Notes: a model not told the origin generated them from the letters alone. 25,935 bases of DNA from Chara braunii (GCA_003427395.1 BFEA01000632.1:270083-296017); one strand, 5' to 3'; shown: positions 1 through 9,657, numbered from the stretch's first letter. Made by a program: numbers and translations.

Positions 1-56
<56 letters not shown>
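1..56. repeat. (TC)n microsatellite
   Basis: The first 56 bases are a near-uninterrupted TC dinucleotide repeat running off the window edge, so its full length is unknown. There is no coding content. Confidence 0.95.
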
Positions 57-234
57 GATCCCTTTGTGCATGAATTGAGGAACAGGTATGTGAGGAGCCT
101 GTTTAAATAGTTGTCACAGGGGGCCGATCATCACTTAACTCAGGAACGAAATATTTTTCTTTTTTTTTTCTGTTTTCCCTGTTGCGAAGGAGCGTATATG
201 TGCCCCGTGCATCTGTCGACAGAGGTGACACATC

Positions 235-570
235 ATCGTGTCTTGTCGCCCAAACAGTGACCTGTGTATGGACTCTCTCTCTGACACAATGAGCTGTGGT
301 GACACCCACACAGTGAACCCAACAGTCACAAGTGGAGGGAGTCTCTCGATGACAGGATGCGGTGTGTTGTCACCAAAAGAGTCACCCGAACAGCCACTCG
401 TGTACGCACTCTTGCGCTCACTGAACATGCGGTGTGTTGCGACCTGAGCAGTCACACGAGCAGTCACCTGGGGCTCGGACTCTCTCTCTTATTGAATGTG
501 GTGTCTTGTCACCCGAACAGTCACACGAACAGTCACCCATACAGTCACCCGAACAGTCACCCATGAACCC
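235..570. repeat. Degenerate ~70-bp minisatellite
   Basis: A motif of the form GGTGTSTTGTCACC followed by one or more CAGTCACCC words recurs near positions 238, 293, 361, 430 and 500, with spacing of about 55-70 bases. The last unit (about 505-565) contains a nested 12-bp repeat of CAGTCACCCGAA-like words. Several open frames cross this stretch, but they are repeat translations and not genes. From 571 to 814 I see only AT-rich sequence with A-runs. Confidence 0.75.
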
Positions 571-814
571 CCAAAACATATAAACACACACGACTTTCGT
601 ATGGACAGTCTGCTATAACCGCGGGAGGTGGTAACATTGCGCTGATCTATCTCAAAACTCCCGAAAAACAAAAAAAACAAAAAAAATCAAAGAACACAAA
701 CCAATAAAATCAATAAATACATAGACTGCCCATAAGAGCGGCAACACCAATGCACAACCGGCAGTTGTTGCTATCCGGATCACGAGATGGAGTATCTGTA
801 TGAGGACGTAAGTT

Positions 815-1757
815 TCAAATGGCATCAGCAAGTACGAAATAACCCTTCTCCACCTTGTCCCCCATTATGGTAGCTATCCATTCGCGTGATGCAATGTCTT
901 GTTGCACAAGCTCCCGATGAACCTCAACCTGCTGCTTAGCGATGTCACGTGTTGCTTCACAACACATTGCTGGCAGCTCTTTTGCATTTACTGAGCGTCG
1001 ATTCAAAACTTGTCGATCGTGAGCCACTGGGCGAATGCCAGACTCGACCACCGGATCTTCGCCCTCACCATCCATCCCCATCTGATTCAGCGTCATTTAC
1101 CCCCATTCCATCTTCAAGACACTCCTCTTCCGCCCCTGAATCCATCAAATTGAACAGGTTAATAGAGTCCTTGTCCTTCTCCATCGGGTGTATGATGTCA
1201 TAACAGCTTCCACGAAGCACAAAGTCGACGTTGTACTTCTTCTGCCTTGTCTGATTCATATCCCACTAGCTCGGCAAACCGGACAAGCTCTCGTGCGCCT
1301 TCAATCTTCTATAGTAGTCATGGATCTGGTTGAACTTGTTCTTGCATTGCTCTTCTACATGCTTGTAACCCTTCACACGCATGAGCTCTTCCGCATACTT
1401 TCAAAAACCAGATTTCAGCCTTGTGCAGCCGTACGCTTCAGTCTCTTCCCCCATCAATGTTTTCACCTCATTTCGATAGCGGCACAACCACTCAGTTCCA
1501 GTCTCGCCCCACCAATCTATATTCTCCTCCCCCGAACTTGGTCGTGGAGGGTGGCCCTCAGATGGCCCTCCCGTAGACGTTCCCAAGCCTTGTTCTCCGG
1601 CAAGTGGTGTGTGAGAACACCCATCCCCGGTCAGTGGGGACGGGGTGCCCGCAGCTACACCTCCGGAAGATCCACACCGGGGAGGTGTGTGATGCGACCC
1701 GGACTCCATGGTGAGTGGGGGCGGGTGCCCGCAGCTACCCCGCCGAAAGATCCACAC
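815..1757 (-). pseudogene. Myb/SANT (trihelix)-like DNA-binding protein, decayed
   Basis: Read on the minus strand from about 1570 to 1065, one frame gives a tryptophan-containing helical region (IDWWGETGTEWLCRYRNEV), then a run ending KGYKHVEEQCKNKFNQIHDY. After that come residues resembling the third helix and tail of plant trihelix or transposon-associated Myb/SANT domains (HESLSGLPS, WDMNQTRQKKYNVDFVL). Such proteins bind DNA in the nucleus, some as partners of PIF/Harbinger transposases. The frame is interrupted by a TGA (1401-1403) and a TAG (about 1260-1262). A frameshift near 1070 moves into a second open segment (1096 to 815), whose E/R-rich C-terminus (VEVHRELVQQDIASREW) looks coiled. 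Upstream minus-strand coding runs into the duplicated block at 1635-2304. The family call is by eye only. The function of this copy is lost. Confidence 0.5.
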
Positions 1758-2304
1758 CCAGGAGGTGTGTGCGAGGGGGTCGTTTGCGAGGCAACAGCCT
1801 GACTTCCACCACGCCCAGCATCCACATACTCCGTAAGGAGGACACCAGCCTCTATGTCCTGGATGATGTGATTGAGGACGTACTCAGATGATGCAGCAGG
1901 TGTATCCACACCGAAGAGGTGTGTGCTAGGGGGTTGTTTGCGAGCCAACAGCATAACTTCCACCACGCCCATCATCCACATACTCCGTCAAGAGGACATA
2001 GAGGCTGGTGTCCGGGTCGCATCACAAACCTCCCACGTCATCTGAGTACGTGATCAATCGCATCATCCGGGACATTGAGGCTGGTGTCCTCTTGACGGAG
2101 TATGCGACCCGGACTCCGTGGTGCGTGGGGGCGGAGTGCCCGCAGCTACCCTGCCAGAAGATCCACACCGAGGAGGTGTGTGCTAGGGGGTTGTTTGCGA
2201 GAACAACCTGACTTCCACCACGCCCAGCATCCATGTACTCCGTCAGGAGGACACCAGCCTCTATGTACCGGATGATGCGATTGAGGACGTACTCAGATGA
2301 CGCG
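1635..2304. repeat. Duplicated and partly inverted ~200-bp block
   Basis: Two ~200-bp copies start at about 1694 and 2103 (both beginning GCGACCCGGACTCC). Partial direct copies lie at about 1635-1690 and 1906-2000. Bases 2039-2104 are the reverse complement of the unit's last third (compare 1825-1893 and 2231-2302). On the minus strand the unit encodes a recurring peptide of the form SSEYVLNxIIxDIEAGVLLT, so the block is probably amplified coding sequence from the N-terminal part of the neighbouring trihelix-like pseudogene. The inverted piece shows the same peptide on the plus strand. The gypsy element inserted at the right edge. Confidence 0.7.
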
Positions 2305-2306
2305 GT
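2303..2306. repeat. Target-site duplication (left), CGGT
   Basis: CGGT directly precedes the 5' LTR and recurs at 16178-16181 directly after the 3' LTR. Four bases is slightly short for Ty3/gypsy, where 4-6 bases is usual. One flanking base (G versus A) would need a mismatch for a five-base duplication. Confidence 0.55.
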
Positions 2307-3069
2307 TATGACGAACCGATTTCCGCACGGCGTGATTTTCTGCGCGGTAGCGACGAGGGGTCCTAAGCTGGGAAGGATGGCCAATTACGGGAGATTGGAA
2401 TGGATGGGAAATTGCATCGGTGTCCTCGCTTCTTCGTTTTCTTGCATCAGTTCCTTTTGGATGGCATGTTCAGGCCAAGGTGGGCCCCGGGACGATCACT
2501 TGGTTGATTGGATGTGTGAATGGCGCGCCTCCGTGCGCGCGAATAATAAATGTTGATGTCGCTTTTTTGTTTCGGTTGTGGACTTTTGGGCGCGGACATC
2601 GCGCTGGAATTCTGCTTCGTTCTTTTTGAATTTTCCTTTTGAATTCTTTTTCAAATCTTGTCGAGCCCTAATGGCTCTCGGAATCTCGGACTTTCTTTTG
2701 GGAGTTTGTGCTTTTTGCTTTTCCACATTAGATAGGAATTTAGGAATTTTCCAATTAGGACTTTTTTCTGTCGCGCGGCGCTTTTTGCTTACGCGCTTCT
2801 TTGTGTGGCTGCAACGAAACTTTGATTAGTCGGCGCCTTTAATCGTGTGTGTAACTGTAATTTTGGGCGGGCGCCATTGTAATTGTATCCCTTCTTCTTG
2901 TACTTCGTCTTTCCAGTTCTCGCTTTCTCTTGTTGTGTCTAGCCAGCCCGCGGACTGCATGGCATTGCTCGGATCGATGCATGGAGAGAGGTAACGTCCC
3001 CCACGCCGTGGCCCGGCGCTCCCTTTCCTAATCCTCTTTCTAGGTCCTGGTAATTCCGTGTTCTTCGTG

Positions 3070-3089
3070 CATGCATGCACGCTATAAAT
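3070..3089 (+). promoter_or_regulatory. LTR core promoter: CATGCATG plus TATA box
   Basis: TATAAAT lies at 3083-3089, with CATGCATG (an RY-type, B3-domain-binding motif in land plants) at 3070-3077. Both are conserved at the equivalent positions of the 3' LTR (14452-14459 and 14465-14471). Transcription would start near 3110-3120, inside AGCTCTCTTAAC. Use of the RY motif is inference. Confidence 0.65.
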
Positions 3090-3180
3090 CCCGGCCACGC
3101 GATTAGATAGCTCTCTTAACCAGCTGTTGGAAGCTTGGGGTAACGCGATCAGTGAGGGTCGGCTCACGAGCGAAGTAAGA

Positions 3181-3187
3181 GGTGAGT
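3181..3187 (+). promoter_or_regulatory. Candidate 5' splice donor in R/U5
   Basis: AAGAG followed by GTGAGT matches the eukaryotic 5' splice-site consensus. It lies about 70 bases after the expected transcription start. The surrounding ~40 bases are among the best-conserved between the two LTRs (14563-14569 in the 3' LTR). It could remove a leader intron before gag or make a spliced subgenomic mRNA for the 3' ORFs. No transcript evidence is available here. Confidence 0.4.
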
Positions 3188-4777
3188 TGAAGAGGGAGTC
3201 GGGCAACCCGACGAGCTGGTGCCAAACGCGTGGGGTTTACGCGGGCCACGACGGACTGTGGGCGTGGGCGAACCTGACGGGTGCAGGAGGACTAAGCGGG
3301 GTGACGACTTTGTGGGTTGGTGCGTGACAACGGACTGTCCCATCGGAGAGACAGAGAGAGAGAAAGAGGGAGTTGAGGTTGGTGGACGCGGGTTTGCTGT
3401 TTCTTTTGTCTTTTCTCCCTCGTTGCTTTTGTACATGAATTTTGATCTCGACTCGGGGCGATTCGCCCGTTCTCTTTGTTTTTCGGAATCTTGACTTGGT
3501 CTCGGCCCCCACTTGCTTTTGCGTTCTCGGATATTTTGTGTTGTGCTGAATGAATGAATGAATGGATGAATGGATGCTATGTCTGTTTGTTTTTCCTTAT
3601 GCCTGATCTTTGCCTTTGCTTGTCGTTTTGATACACTCATGATCATAATAGGAAAGTTCGCATAATCCTCACTATTGTTGTTGTTGCTGCAAATGAGTAA
3701 TAGCACCTTGCATATTCCGGAATGATTGCGTAAGGATTGCAGAGTGATTAGATGATTGGGTAGCTGTTTGACAAGCGAATACCTTGCAGGGATGCGTGTA
3801 AGCGCGATCTGGTCTGCGCACTTACACGTGTCCGCTCGCATCGATTCGTAAGCACCCATGCATGAAAGGGCTAACGACTGCGGGAATACTGAATGACTGG
3901 ATGTGGTCAGTGTCCATTTTGCATGCAACGGCGTGATCACCCCGAGTGAACACGTGTAAACGTGATCCGAATCGCACAGCCTACGAGTACTCACCCGCGG
4001 TAATTCGCGACAGTTCGAATATTAGGATAGGCACGGGCGAACACGCGCTTAGGAATTTCTTGGCTCCACGATGATAAAACGAATCACTCCAAAGACTCAG
4101 ATTCGTCGTGGGACCCGGAGTACTTCACCCCTCGGATAGAAGAGTGTCTCCGACAGAGGTTCCCCTGCTTAACCGAGAATTGACTGTGTCCTAGGGAATC
4201 TCATTGTGCCACAACTAGTGATCCACGGTGCCCTAAATTCCCCACTCCGGACCACACACACTACTTTATTTCCACCAGTTTCGTCGTTATCTCCACTAAC
4301 TTCCCTCCCTTCCGTCTTCTTCTCCCGTATCAACTCACAGTCGTCCCGTGGAACGCCATAGCCCCATACTGGTCCTGCACACCCTGCGGAAATTGTCGGC
4401 GACGCAACAATCAGAGAACCCCGGCACCCCGAGGGCCTAACCCGAACATGCGACGACCGACGCCACGTGGCGGCATCCGATAGCCTGACTCATCAGAATC
4501 ACACCCACCCCGGATGGACCTTTCGTCGAACCACCGCTATCAAAACAGACGGTTCGGACAGCCTTGACTGATCCGCGCACGCCATCGGCCTTTTGACCGG
4601 AAGCGGTCCGTCCTCTTAACCAAACTGCACTCGTGCCCCCGAAAAACTCTGCCACAGGAGATCTCAGTTCTGACCTTGGACTCCACCCCCACTTTCCCAA
4701 AAATCCTTGGCACACCCCTTTTCGCACTTCCAGGCCCACATCCTACTCCGATCACGAAGTCGCGCTGGGCGTGAGGT

Positions 4778-4790
4778 TGGTATCAGAGCC
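4778..4790 (+). other. Primer-binding site, initiator-Met tRNA
   Basis: TGGTATCAGAGCC is the classic plant LTR-retrotransposon primer-binding site complementary to the 3' end of initiator tRNA-Met. It lies immediately after the 5' LTR, as required for minus-strand DNA priming, and fixes the LTR/internal boundary. Confidence 0.93.
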
Positions 4791-4837
4791 CGACACGTGG
4801 CCGGGTTATAAGACTAACAACACGATAATCAGGCGAT

Positions 4838-6136
4838 TTGGCTAACCGAGGGCGACCTCGACTCCGGAGTGCACATAAACGCGACCCTGTCGTCACTAGA
4901 AGCAGGTCGGCTAATCAACGGGCCGTCAATATGAATGCTAATCAGCAGAACCCAATACAGAACCCGAATCCCCAGCAAAATCCTAATCAACCCGTACCAC
5001 GTGCACGAACTCCTATGATGCCACCAGATCTCTATTTGTTTGATCATGCGCATCATCTTGTTGGAGCATGGTTAGCTACGCTCCGAGCACAGCAGTATGA
5101 TGACAACGAAGCTCAGGTGAACATCCCCGCTCAGCTAGGAGGGGACGCCCATCATTGGTTCAGTACTTATGTATGGGTAGATCTTACGACCTACGAACGA
5201 GATTTCCTAAATCGATTTGATTACATCCATCCGGAACAAGCGCTCTTTATGATTAAAGATCGAGTTCAAAAACCTCTTGAATCTGTTACGGAATATCGAA
5301 ACCGGTTTTACCGAATGTTCGTGAAAACGGAGCGAGGTGAGCAAGTAGGAAGAGATTTGTTCATCAATGGACTTCGTAGCCGAACGATAAGGGCGAAACT
5401 GCGGAAAGAGTTTTCCCCTATCAATCATACGCTGCAACAGATTATGGCTGCTGCGGAAGAAATGGAACGAAAGTTCGCGGCGAGTTTCCTGGAAGGAGAA
5501 GACTATTCTAAGGAAAGAGACTCGTCCGAACTTGCGAGGGTCAAGGCTGAGCTGGCTGCGTTGCAAAACAAGTTTGAAAACATGGGGTTTGTGTCAGGTC
5601 CTGTTACCTATCTGGAGCAGATATCCCCTAAACGACCAACGCCGAGCGTGATTACGGGTATGCCCGCCCCCATGATGCCAGCACTGGTAATGACGGTACC
5701 CCCGCCACCGATCGAGAACCTCGTACGGTCGAATAAATCAACTGCCATTTTGGAGCTAATCAAAACACTAATTAGCCTAATCCAAGAAAACAAAAAGGAA
5801 CAGCGGGAGCATAATACTCGGTTGGAAGCTATGATGAGAAACATGCGGCCCATCGCAGTACGTGCCGCCCCAATCCAACAAGGTCTGGCCCCGGCACCTT
5901 TTCTCGGAGGAGCCGCGGGCAATCTGAACGTCTGTTATGCATGCCATCAACCGGGGCATCTAGCCCGAGATTGCCCTCACTGGCCCCCGCAACAGCGAGT
6001 CGGAGTTGCGCCAATAGTTGCAGCCCCCATCGCTAACGGACCTGGACAGGTAGGAGCCCTGATGAAAGAAATGGAGGGAGAAGGAAGTGCGCTAGCTACC
6101 TCAGAGGAGGTTGCTGAGCTCATTCCATTAGATTAA
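4838..6136 (+). CDS. gag: Gag polyprotein (capsid and nucleocapsid)
   Basis: This is an uninterrupted frame of 432 codons. Residues ~65-200 match the retrotransposon gag (capsid) pattern: a conserved tryptophan (GGDAHHWFSTY), then FLNRFDYIHPEQALF and the typical SVTEYRNRFYRMF. Residues ~228-250 look coiled (ELARVKAELAALQNKF). A single CCHC zinc knuckle, CYACHQPGHLARDC, lies at nucleotides 5933-5974 and would bind element RNA. The N-terminus is basic (RGRPRLRSAHKR). The frame opens with TTG at 4838, which may be a decayed ATG; the first in-frame ATG is at 4931. It stops with TAA at 6134-6136, and pol continues in the same frame. About sixteen CGA codons are still intact, unlike in pol. The product would assemble the cytoplasmic virus-like particle. 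Confidence 0.92.
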   Translation: MANRGRPRLRSAHKRDPVVTRSRSANQRAVNMNANQQNPIQNPNPQQNPNQPVPRARTPMMPPDLYLFDHAHHLVGAWLATLRAQQYDDNEAQVNIPAQLGGDAHHWFSTYVWVDLTTYERDFLNRFDYIHPEQALFMIKDRVQKPLESVTEYRNRFYRMFVKTERGEQVGRDLFINGLRSRTIRAKLRKEFSPINHTLQQIMAAAEEMERKFAASFLEGEDYSKERDSSELARVKAELAALQNKFENMGFVSGPVTYLEQISPKRPTPSVITGMPAPMMPALVMTVPPPPIENLVRSNKSTAILELIKTLISLIQENKKEQREHNTRLEAMMRNMRPIAVRAAPIQQGLAPAPFLGGAAGNLNVCYACHQPGHLARDCPHWPPQQRVGVAPIVAAPIANGPGQVGALMKEMEGEGSALATSEEVAELIPLD

Positions 6137-6920
6137 TATATATCACTTGGGTATTCGATGCTTGGAATGATTGGGACCATCAGACCGGTGCCGGAACAGA
6201 AAGAAGTGGCGGAATGGCGACCGTCTCCAGGAGAGATGGAGTCGAGAGGACCCACTTTCGTCACTGGCGAAATTGACGTTCTGAACATCGTTCGAGCATT
6301 GGACCATCGGATTCCTCTTCCGATTGGCCATCTACTTTCAATATCAGAACAGGCTAATGAGCGTATGTTGCAACACTGCAAAGTGAATCAGAAGCGATTT
6401 CAAGTTGCTCTCGCCCGAACAACGAACACAAAAACGAAAGGACCAATATCAAACGAAAATGCCGCAGGCAGCTCCGATCTCATACGCACAGGGCTAATAC
6501 ATGAAGATGATCACTTCTTGCGAATCAAACCTATCCCATGGAAATCCGAGGAATGCGATATCGTAGTATGGGGAGTCCCGTATAATGCAATCATCAATTC
6601 AGGAGCGGCTGTCTTGGCTATTTCGCTACGAGTGGTTGAAAGAGCGGGAAGGAAGAACGACTTAATTATGCTAACAGAAAGAGATCAACTCGTTTCCGCA
6701 GACGAAGAAAAGATTAAAACGTTGGGGCGGATGACCAATGTTGCATTTCAATTAGGGAAGGTGCATGCTTTGGGAGATGTCGTAGTATTAGATGTCAATA
6801 CTTACAATGTTATTTTCGGCCTTCCCGCCCTGGTAGCACTACGAGCTAACCTGGACTTCGAAAGACGATCGATTGTCCTCCGAAATACGGAAGGCAAACC
6901 CTATGTTGTACCAATGAGAC
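6137..6920 (+). pseudogene. pol: Pol: aspartic protease region, catalytic Asp lost
   Basis: It continues gag's frame after a single TAA; the first ATG is at 6158. About 255 codons are open before the MITE. The pepsin-like retroviral protease signature is recognisable as AIINSGAAVLAIS. Hydrophobic beta-strand blocks follow it (GDVVVLDVNTYNVIFGLPAL), where the LG/FGLP motif precedes the end of the protease fold. The family's catalytic triad is D-S/T-G; here Asp is Asn (AAT, 6596-6598) and the preceding base is C, so a CpG transition on the opposite strand explains it. The protease should be inactive. The reading frame is cut off by the insertion at 6921, and the last few codons (KNSRIK) are MITE sequence. 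The gag/pol stop could be a readthrough site or simple decay. Confidence 0.8.
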
Positions 6921-7441
6921 CAACGGAAAAAAATTCCAGAATTAAATAATCATTCTATAGTAAAATTACAATCTAAATTTTAAATTTTCATTCCATCTTA
7001 AAAAATGTCATTCCAATTTTAAAATTTATCATCTTACTTGCAAACTTTCATTCCAAGAATAGGGTATCCCTTCTTATTTGGACTGCATGCTAGAGATGGA
7101 ATGAAAGTCTGGATGAGTTAATGAAATATTTTAATTGGACTATTACTCTAAGTAAGGATTTTCAGTCATAAATAGGTTAATCCAATCTAAATTAGAAGAT
7201 ATTTGTTGGAGTAAAATAAAAATTTAATTAAAACATTTCATAAAATCGTCCAGACTTTCATTCGATCTTGAATCAATAGATGTAGTTGGAAGGGAAAACT
7301 CATATTTAGACGGGAACTAATCAAATAAAACTGAAAATTTTAGAATTTGACGAACATTGAAATGATAATTTATAAATATGAAGGGTTTTTTTTTTAATAA
7401 TGTTTTTTTAACTTTCATTTCTCGTGGGAATTTTTCTGTTG
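6921..7441. mobile_element. Foldback MITE, copy 1 (inside pol)
   Basis: This AT-rich 521-bp insertion disrupts pol between protease and RT. Nearly the same sequence lies at 19961-20483 (523 bp). The ends are inverted: it starts CAACGGAAAAAAATTCC and ends GGAATTTTTCTGTTG. A second, internal inverted repeat pairs GAATGAAAGTCTGGA (about 7101-7115) with its complement (about 7249-7263), and pairing extends about 40 bases with mismatches, so the whole element can fold back. The flanks show AC on both sides, a possible 2-bp duplication. There is no coding capacity. It inserted after the gypsy element did. Confidence 0.85.
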
Positions 7442-8009
7442 ACTGACTCTACATACTACCGCCAACGCAGCCCCTCGAGTTTCTCCCTCAATGATAGGGA
7501 CCCTCCGCATGATTACCTGGGATAACGGGCGAACAACCAAGGACGCAGACAACAGCGATGATGATGACGATCCGGAAATCCTGAAGATGGCGCGAGAACG
7601 TATTTGTTACCCCATGCAACAGATGAATGTTGAAGCCCTAAACAAAACTAACCAAGATTTGCAAAGAACTCAGGCAATGATTATGGAAGAACCTCTCGTA
7701 CAGATTTCTAGGATGGTTGATTCTTTGGAACCCCCTCAAACACTGTACGAAGGAATCTCCCCTCTTCTCGTCCGATACAACGACAAAAGGCACTACTGCA
7801 ATATCACGGACCTTCCAAGGTCTCTGCCGACACCTACGAAGGAAATCCGATTGCTACGCTTAGAGGCGGAGATCAACTCTTTGAAACCCCCTGAGCGCCT
7901 CGATAACGGGCTCGGAATCAAGATTGCCACGAAACCTGTGTCATGGCAAGACATTCGAGACGGGGTGACACCTGAAGAACACGTGGCCACATGAGAAGAG
8001 GATGCACAA
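7442..8009 (+). pseudogene. pol: Pol: protease-RT linker
   Basis: Pol resumes after the MITE in a different frame. The open stretch from 7491 (168 codons) holds an acidic run (NSDDDDDPEI) and then mixed helical sequence (RLLRLEAEINSLKPPERL). I recognise no named domain, and such a long protease-RT linker is not typical of gypsy elements. It ends at TGA 7992-7994, where HVAT is followed by EEDAQMM in the same frame. The stop reads as a former CGA (arginine) codon, so the frame originally ran on into the RT segment. Confidence 0.65.
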
Positions 8010-8915
8010 ATGATGGCCACGGTGTTCTCCTGGCGATCCGACAACTCGTTCATCTCCACACCCCCGCCGGAAAACACCAAGCGAATGAATACGAAACACA
8101 TTGATGTGCGGATATGGGAAGAGTCATACGAATTATACGTACCTCGATACGTACCTAATGAAATCCACCACCTAATCGCGGACATCCTGAAAGAACACAA
8201 AGAAGCGATTAATGTGACAACACGGACATTGGATTGTCGTTATTCAGATGGGAAATCATTCCCCAATTCACTGCAAACCATACCGATATTCGTTGGTGGA
8301 AAGGAAAAAGTATCTCGAACGGATTCGAGAATTCGAAGCAAGCGGTTGGATTGAACCCGCCACCGGACCATGGTCATTCCCAGTAGTGTTAGTGGCGAAA
8401 AAGAATGGATCCATCCGCATATGCATTGATTATCGCAAGCTGAATGATATCACGATCAAAGATGTGTACCCCCTCCCCCGGATTGATGATTTGTTGGATG
8501 CGATTGGGTGTGCTAATTATTTCAGTAAGTTTGATATTCGGCATAGCTTTCATCACATTCAGGTTAAGGAGGAAGACCGGCTGAAGACGGCCTTCGTACT
8601 GTTTGAAGGCACATGGCAGTGGGTTCGATGTCCGATGGGGATCTGCAATGCGCCAGCCACGTTTCAACGGGCCATGAACGTCACGTTCCTGAACTTCGTC
8701 AACAAGACTTAATTGACGCAGGGGATGATCAACTTATGCGTCACATCCTAGTTTATTCAAAGACCTATCACGGTCATGCGCAGCATATCGAGTGGACATT
8801 GGGCGCCCTACGAGACGCCGGATTCAAGATTGCGCTCGTTAAGAGCGAATTTTTCCTCTCGGAAATTTCGTTCCTAGGCTACGTCGTGACACGTGGAGGA
8901 CTGCAGCCTGACTGA
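8010..8915 (+). pseudogene. pol: Pol: reverse transcriptase, YxDD lost
   Basis: Typical Ty3/gypsy RT blocks appear in order: SGWIEPATGPWSFPVVLVAK, GSIRICIDYRKLND, VYPLPRIDDLLD, NYFSKFDIRHSFHHI (first catalytic Asp, codon at 8533), TAFVLFEGTWQWVRCPMG and NAPATFQRAMN. A one-base shift in the A/G run near 8300 (GGAAAGGAAAAAG) separates the N-terminal part from these blocks. TAA at 8710-8712 then interrupts the frame. Between GMINLCV in one frame and ILVYSKT in another (8725-8750) the YxDD catalytic box is missing, most simply by a short deletion. The thumb/connection region follows (SEISFLGYVVTRGGLQPD) and ends at TGA 8913-8915, another apparent CGA-to-TGA change. The enzyme would be dead. Confidence 0.88.
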
Positions 8916-9657
8916 AGAAAGGATGCAGCGGTGAAGGAAGCTCATGTTCCCACGTCACTGACGCAGGTTTGAGCCTTCTTGGGGCTAGCTTCGTACTATC
9001 GACGGTTCATCAAGGATTTCGCCGCGATTGCGCGACCCTAATCGAATCTGTTACGGAAGGATCAGCCCCTTAGTTGGGACGCAGAATGCGAACGGGCCTT
9101 CGCGACCCTCAAGGAAGTCCTAGCAACGACACCTATTTTGATCTGACCGGACCCCTCGAAGCAGTTCACTCTCATCACGGACTGGCAGTCGGAGGCTATT
9201 TCTGTTATTTTAGCGCAGAAGGGGAACGATGGTCGAGAGCATGTCATCGATTATGCGTCACGAACTGTACCAGACGAACGAAAGAACAACTCCGCTCCAC
9301 AAGGCGAATGCTATGCGGTAGTGTGGAATCCAGCACTTCCATCCGTATCTGTACGGACAAAAGTTCCTCCTTGTCACCGATCATGAGCCCCTGTTAGCGT
9401 TGAAGAGACTCTCTAATTACACGAGCATGATTGGCCGATGGGCGGTGCGCCTACAGGAGTACGACTTCGACATTATCCACCGAAAGACGGAGAGACACGG
9501 CAACGCGGATGGGCTGACACGTCTGCATCAACCAGCTAAAGTGCCTAAGGCAGAAGAGATCGTCCCGTGGAAGGAACCGGAGTCGGTGAACGGGCCCAAA
9601 TACGGACAAGTGGCAGTTCTCCCTCGTGGCAAGAAGCAGGCGGGTGGCAATGGGTGA
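8916..9657 (+). pseudogene. pol: Pol: connection domain and RNase H
   Basis: The frame of the RT tail continues through stops at 8970-8972 (TGA in VxAFLGLASYYRRFI, former CGA), 9039-9041 (TAA) and 9144-9146 (TGA, former CGA). RNase H landmarks follow: ITDWQSEAISVILAQ (first Asp), GECYAVVW (Glu), and, after a frame change near 9328-9332, LLVTDHEPLLALKRL (Asp) and IHRKTERHGNADGLTRL. The family's function is to degrade the RNA strand of the RNA/DNA hybrid. The last segment (9400-9657) is open and ends KKQAGGNG at TGA 9655-9657. The PHD-finger frame overlaps it by about 30 bases, so a further small indel lies near 9630-9655. Confidence 0.85.

Larger units (their letters stand above)
2307..4777 (+). 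repeat. 5' LTR of the gypsy element
   Basis: It aligns throughout with 13678-16177. The start is set by that alignment; here TATGACG replaces the TGTGACA of the other copy. U3 runs to about 3113, judged from the TATA box at 3083. The rest (about 1.66 kb) is R/U5, unusually long. The right-hand end lacks the last ~8-11 bases of the 3' LTR: GAGGTTGG runs straight into the primer-binding site, as expected from a deletion between two TTGG words. It also has a ~17-bp insertion relative to the other LTR near 4362-4385. Confidence 0.92.
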
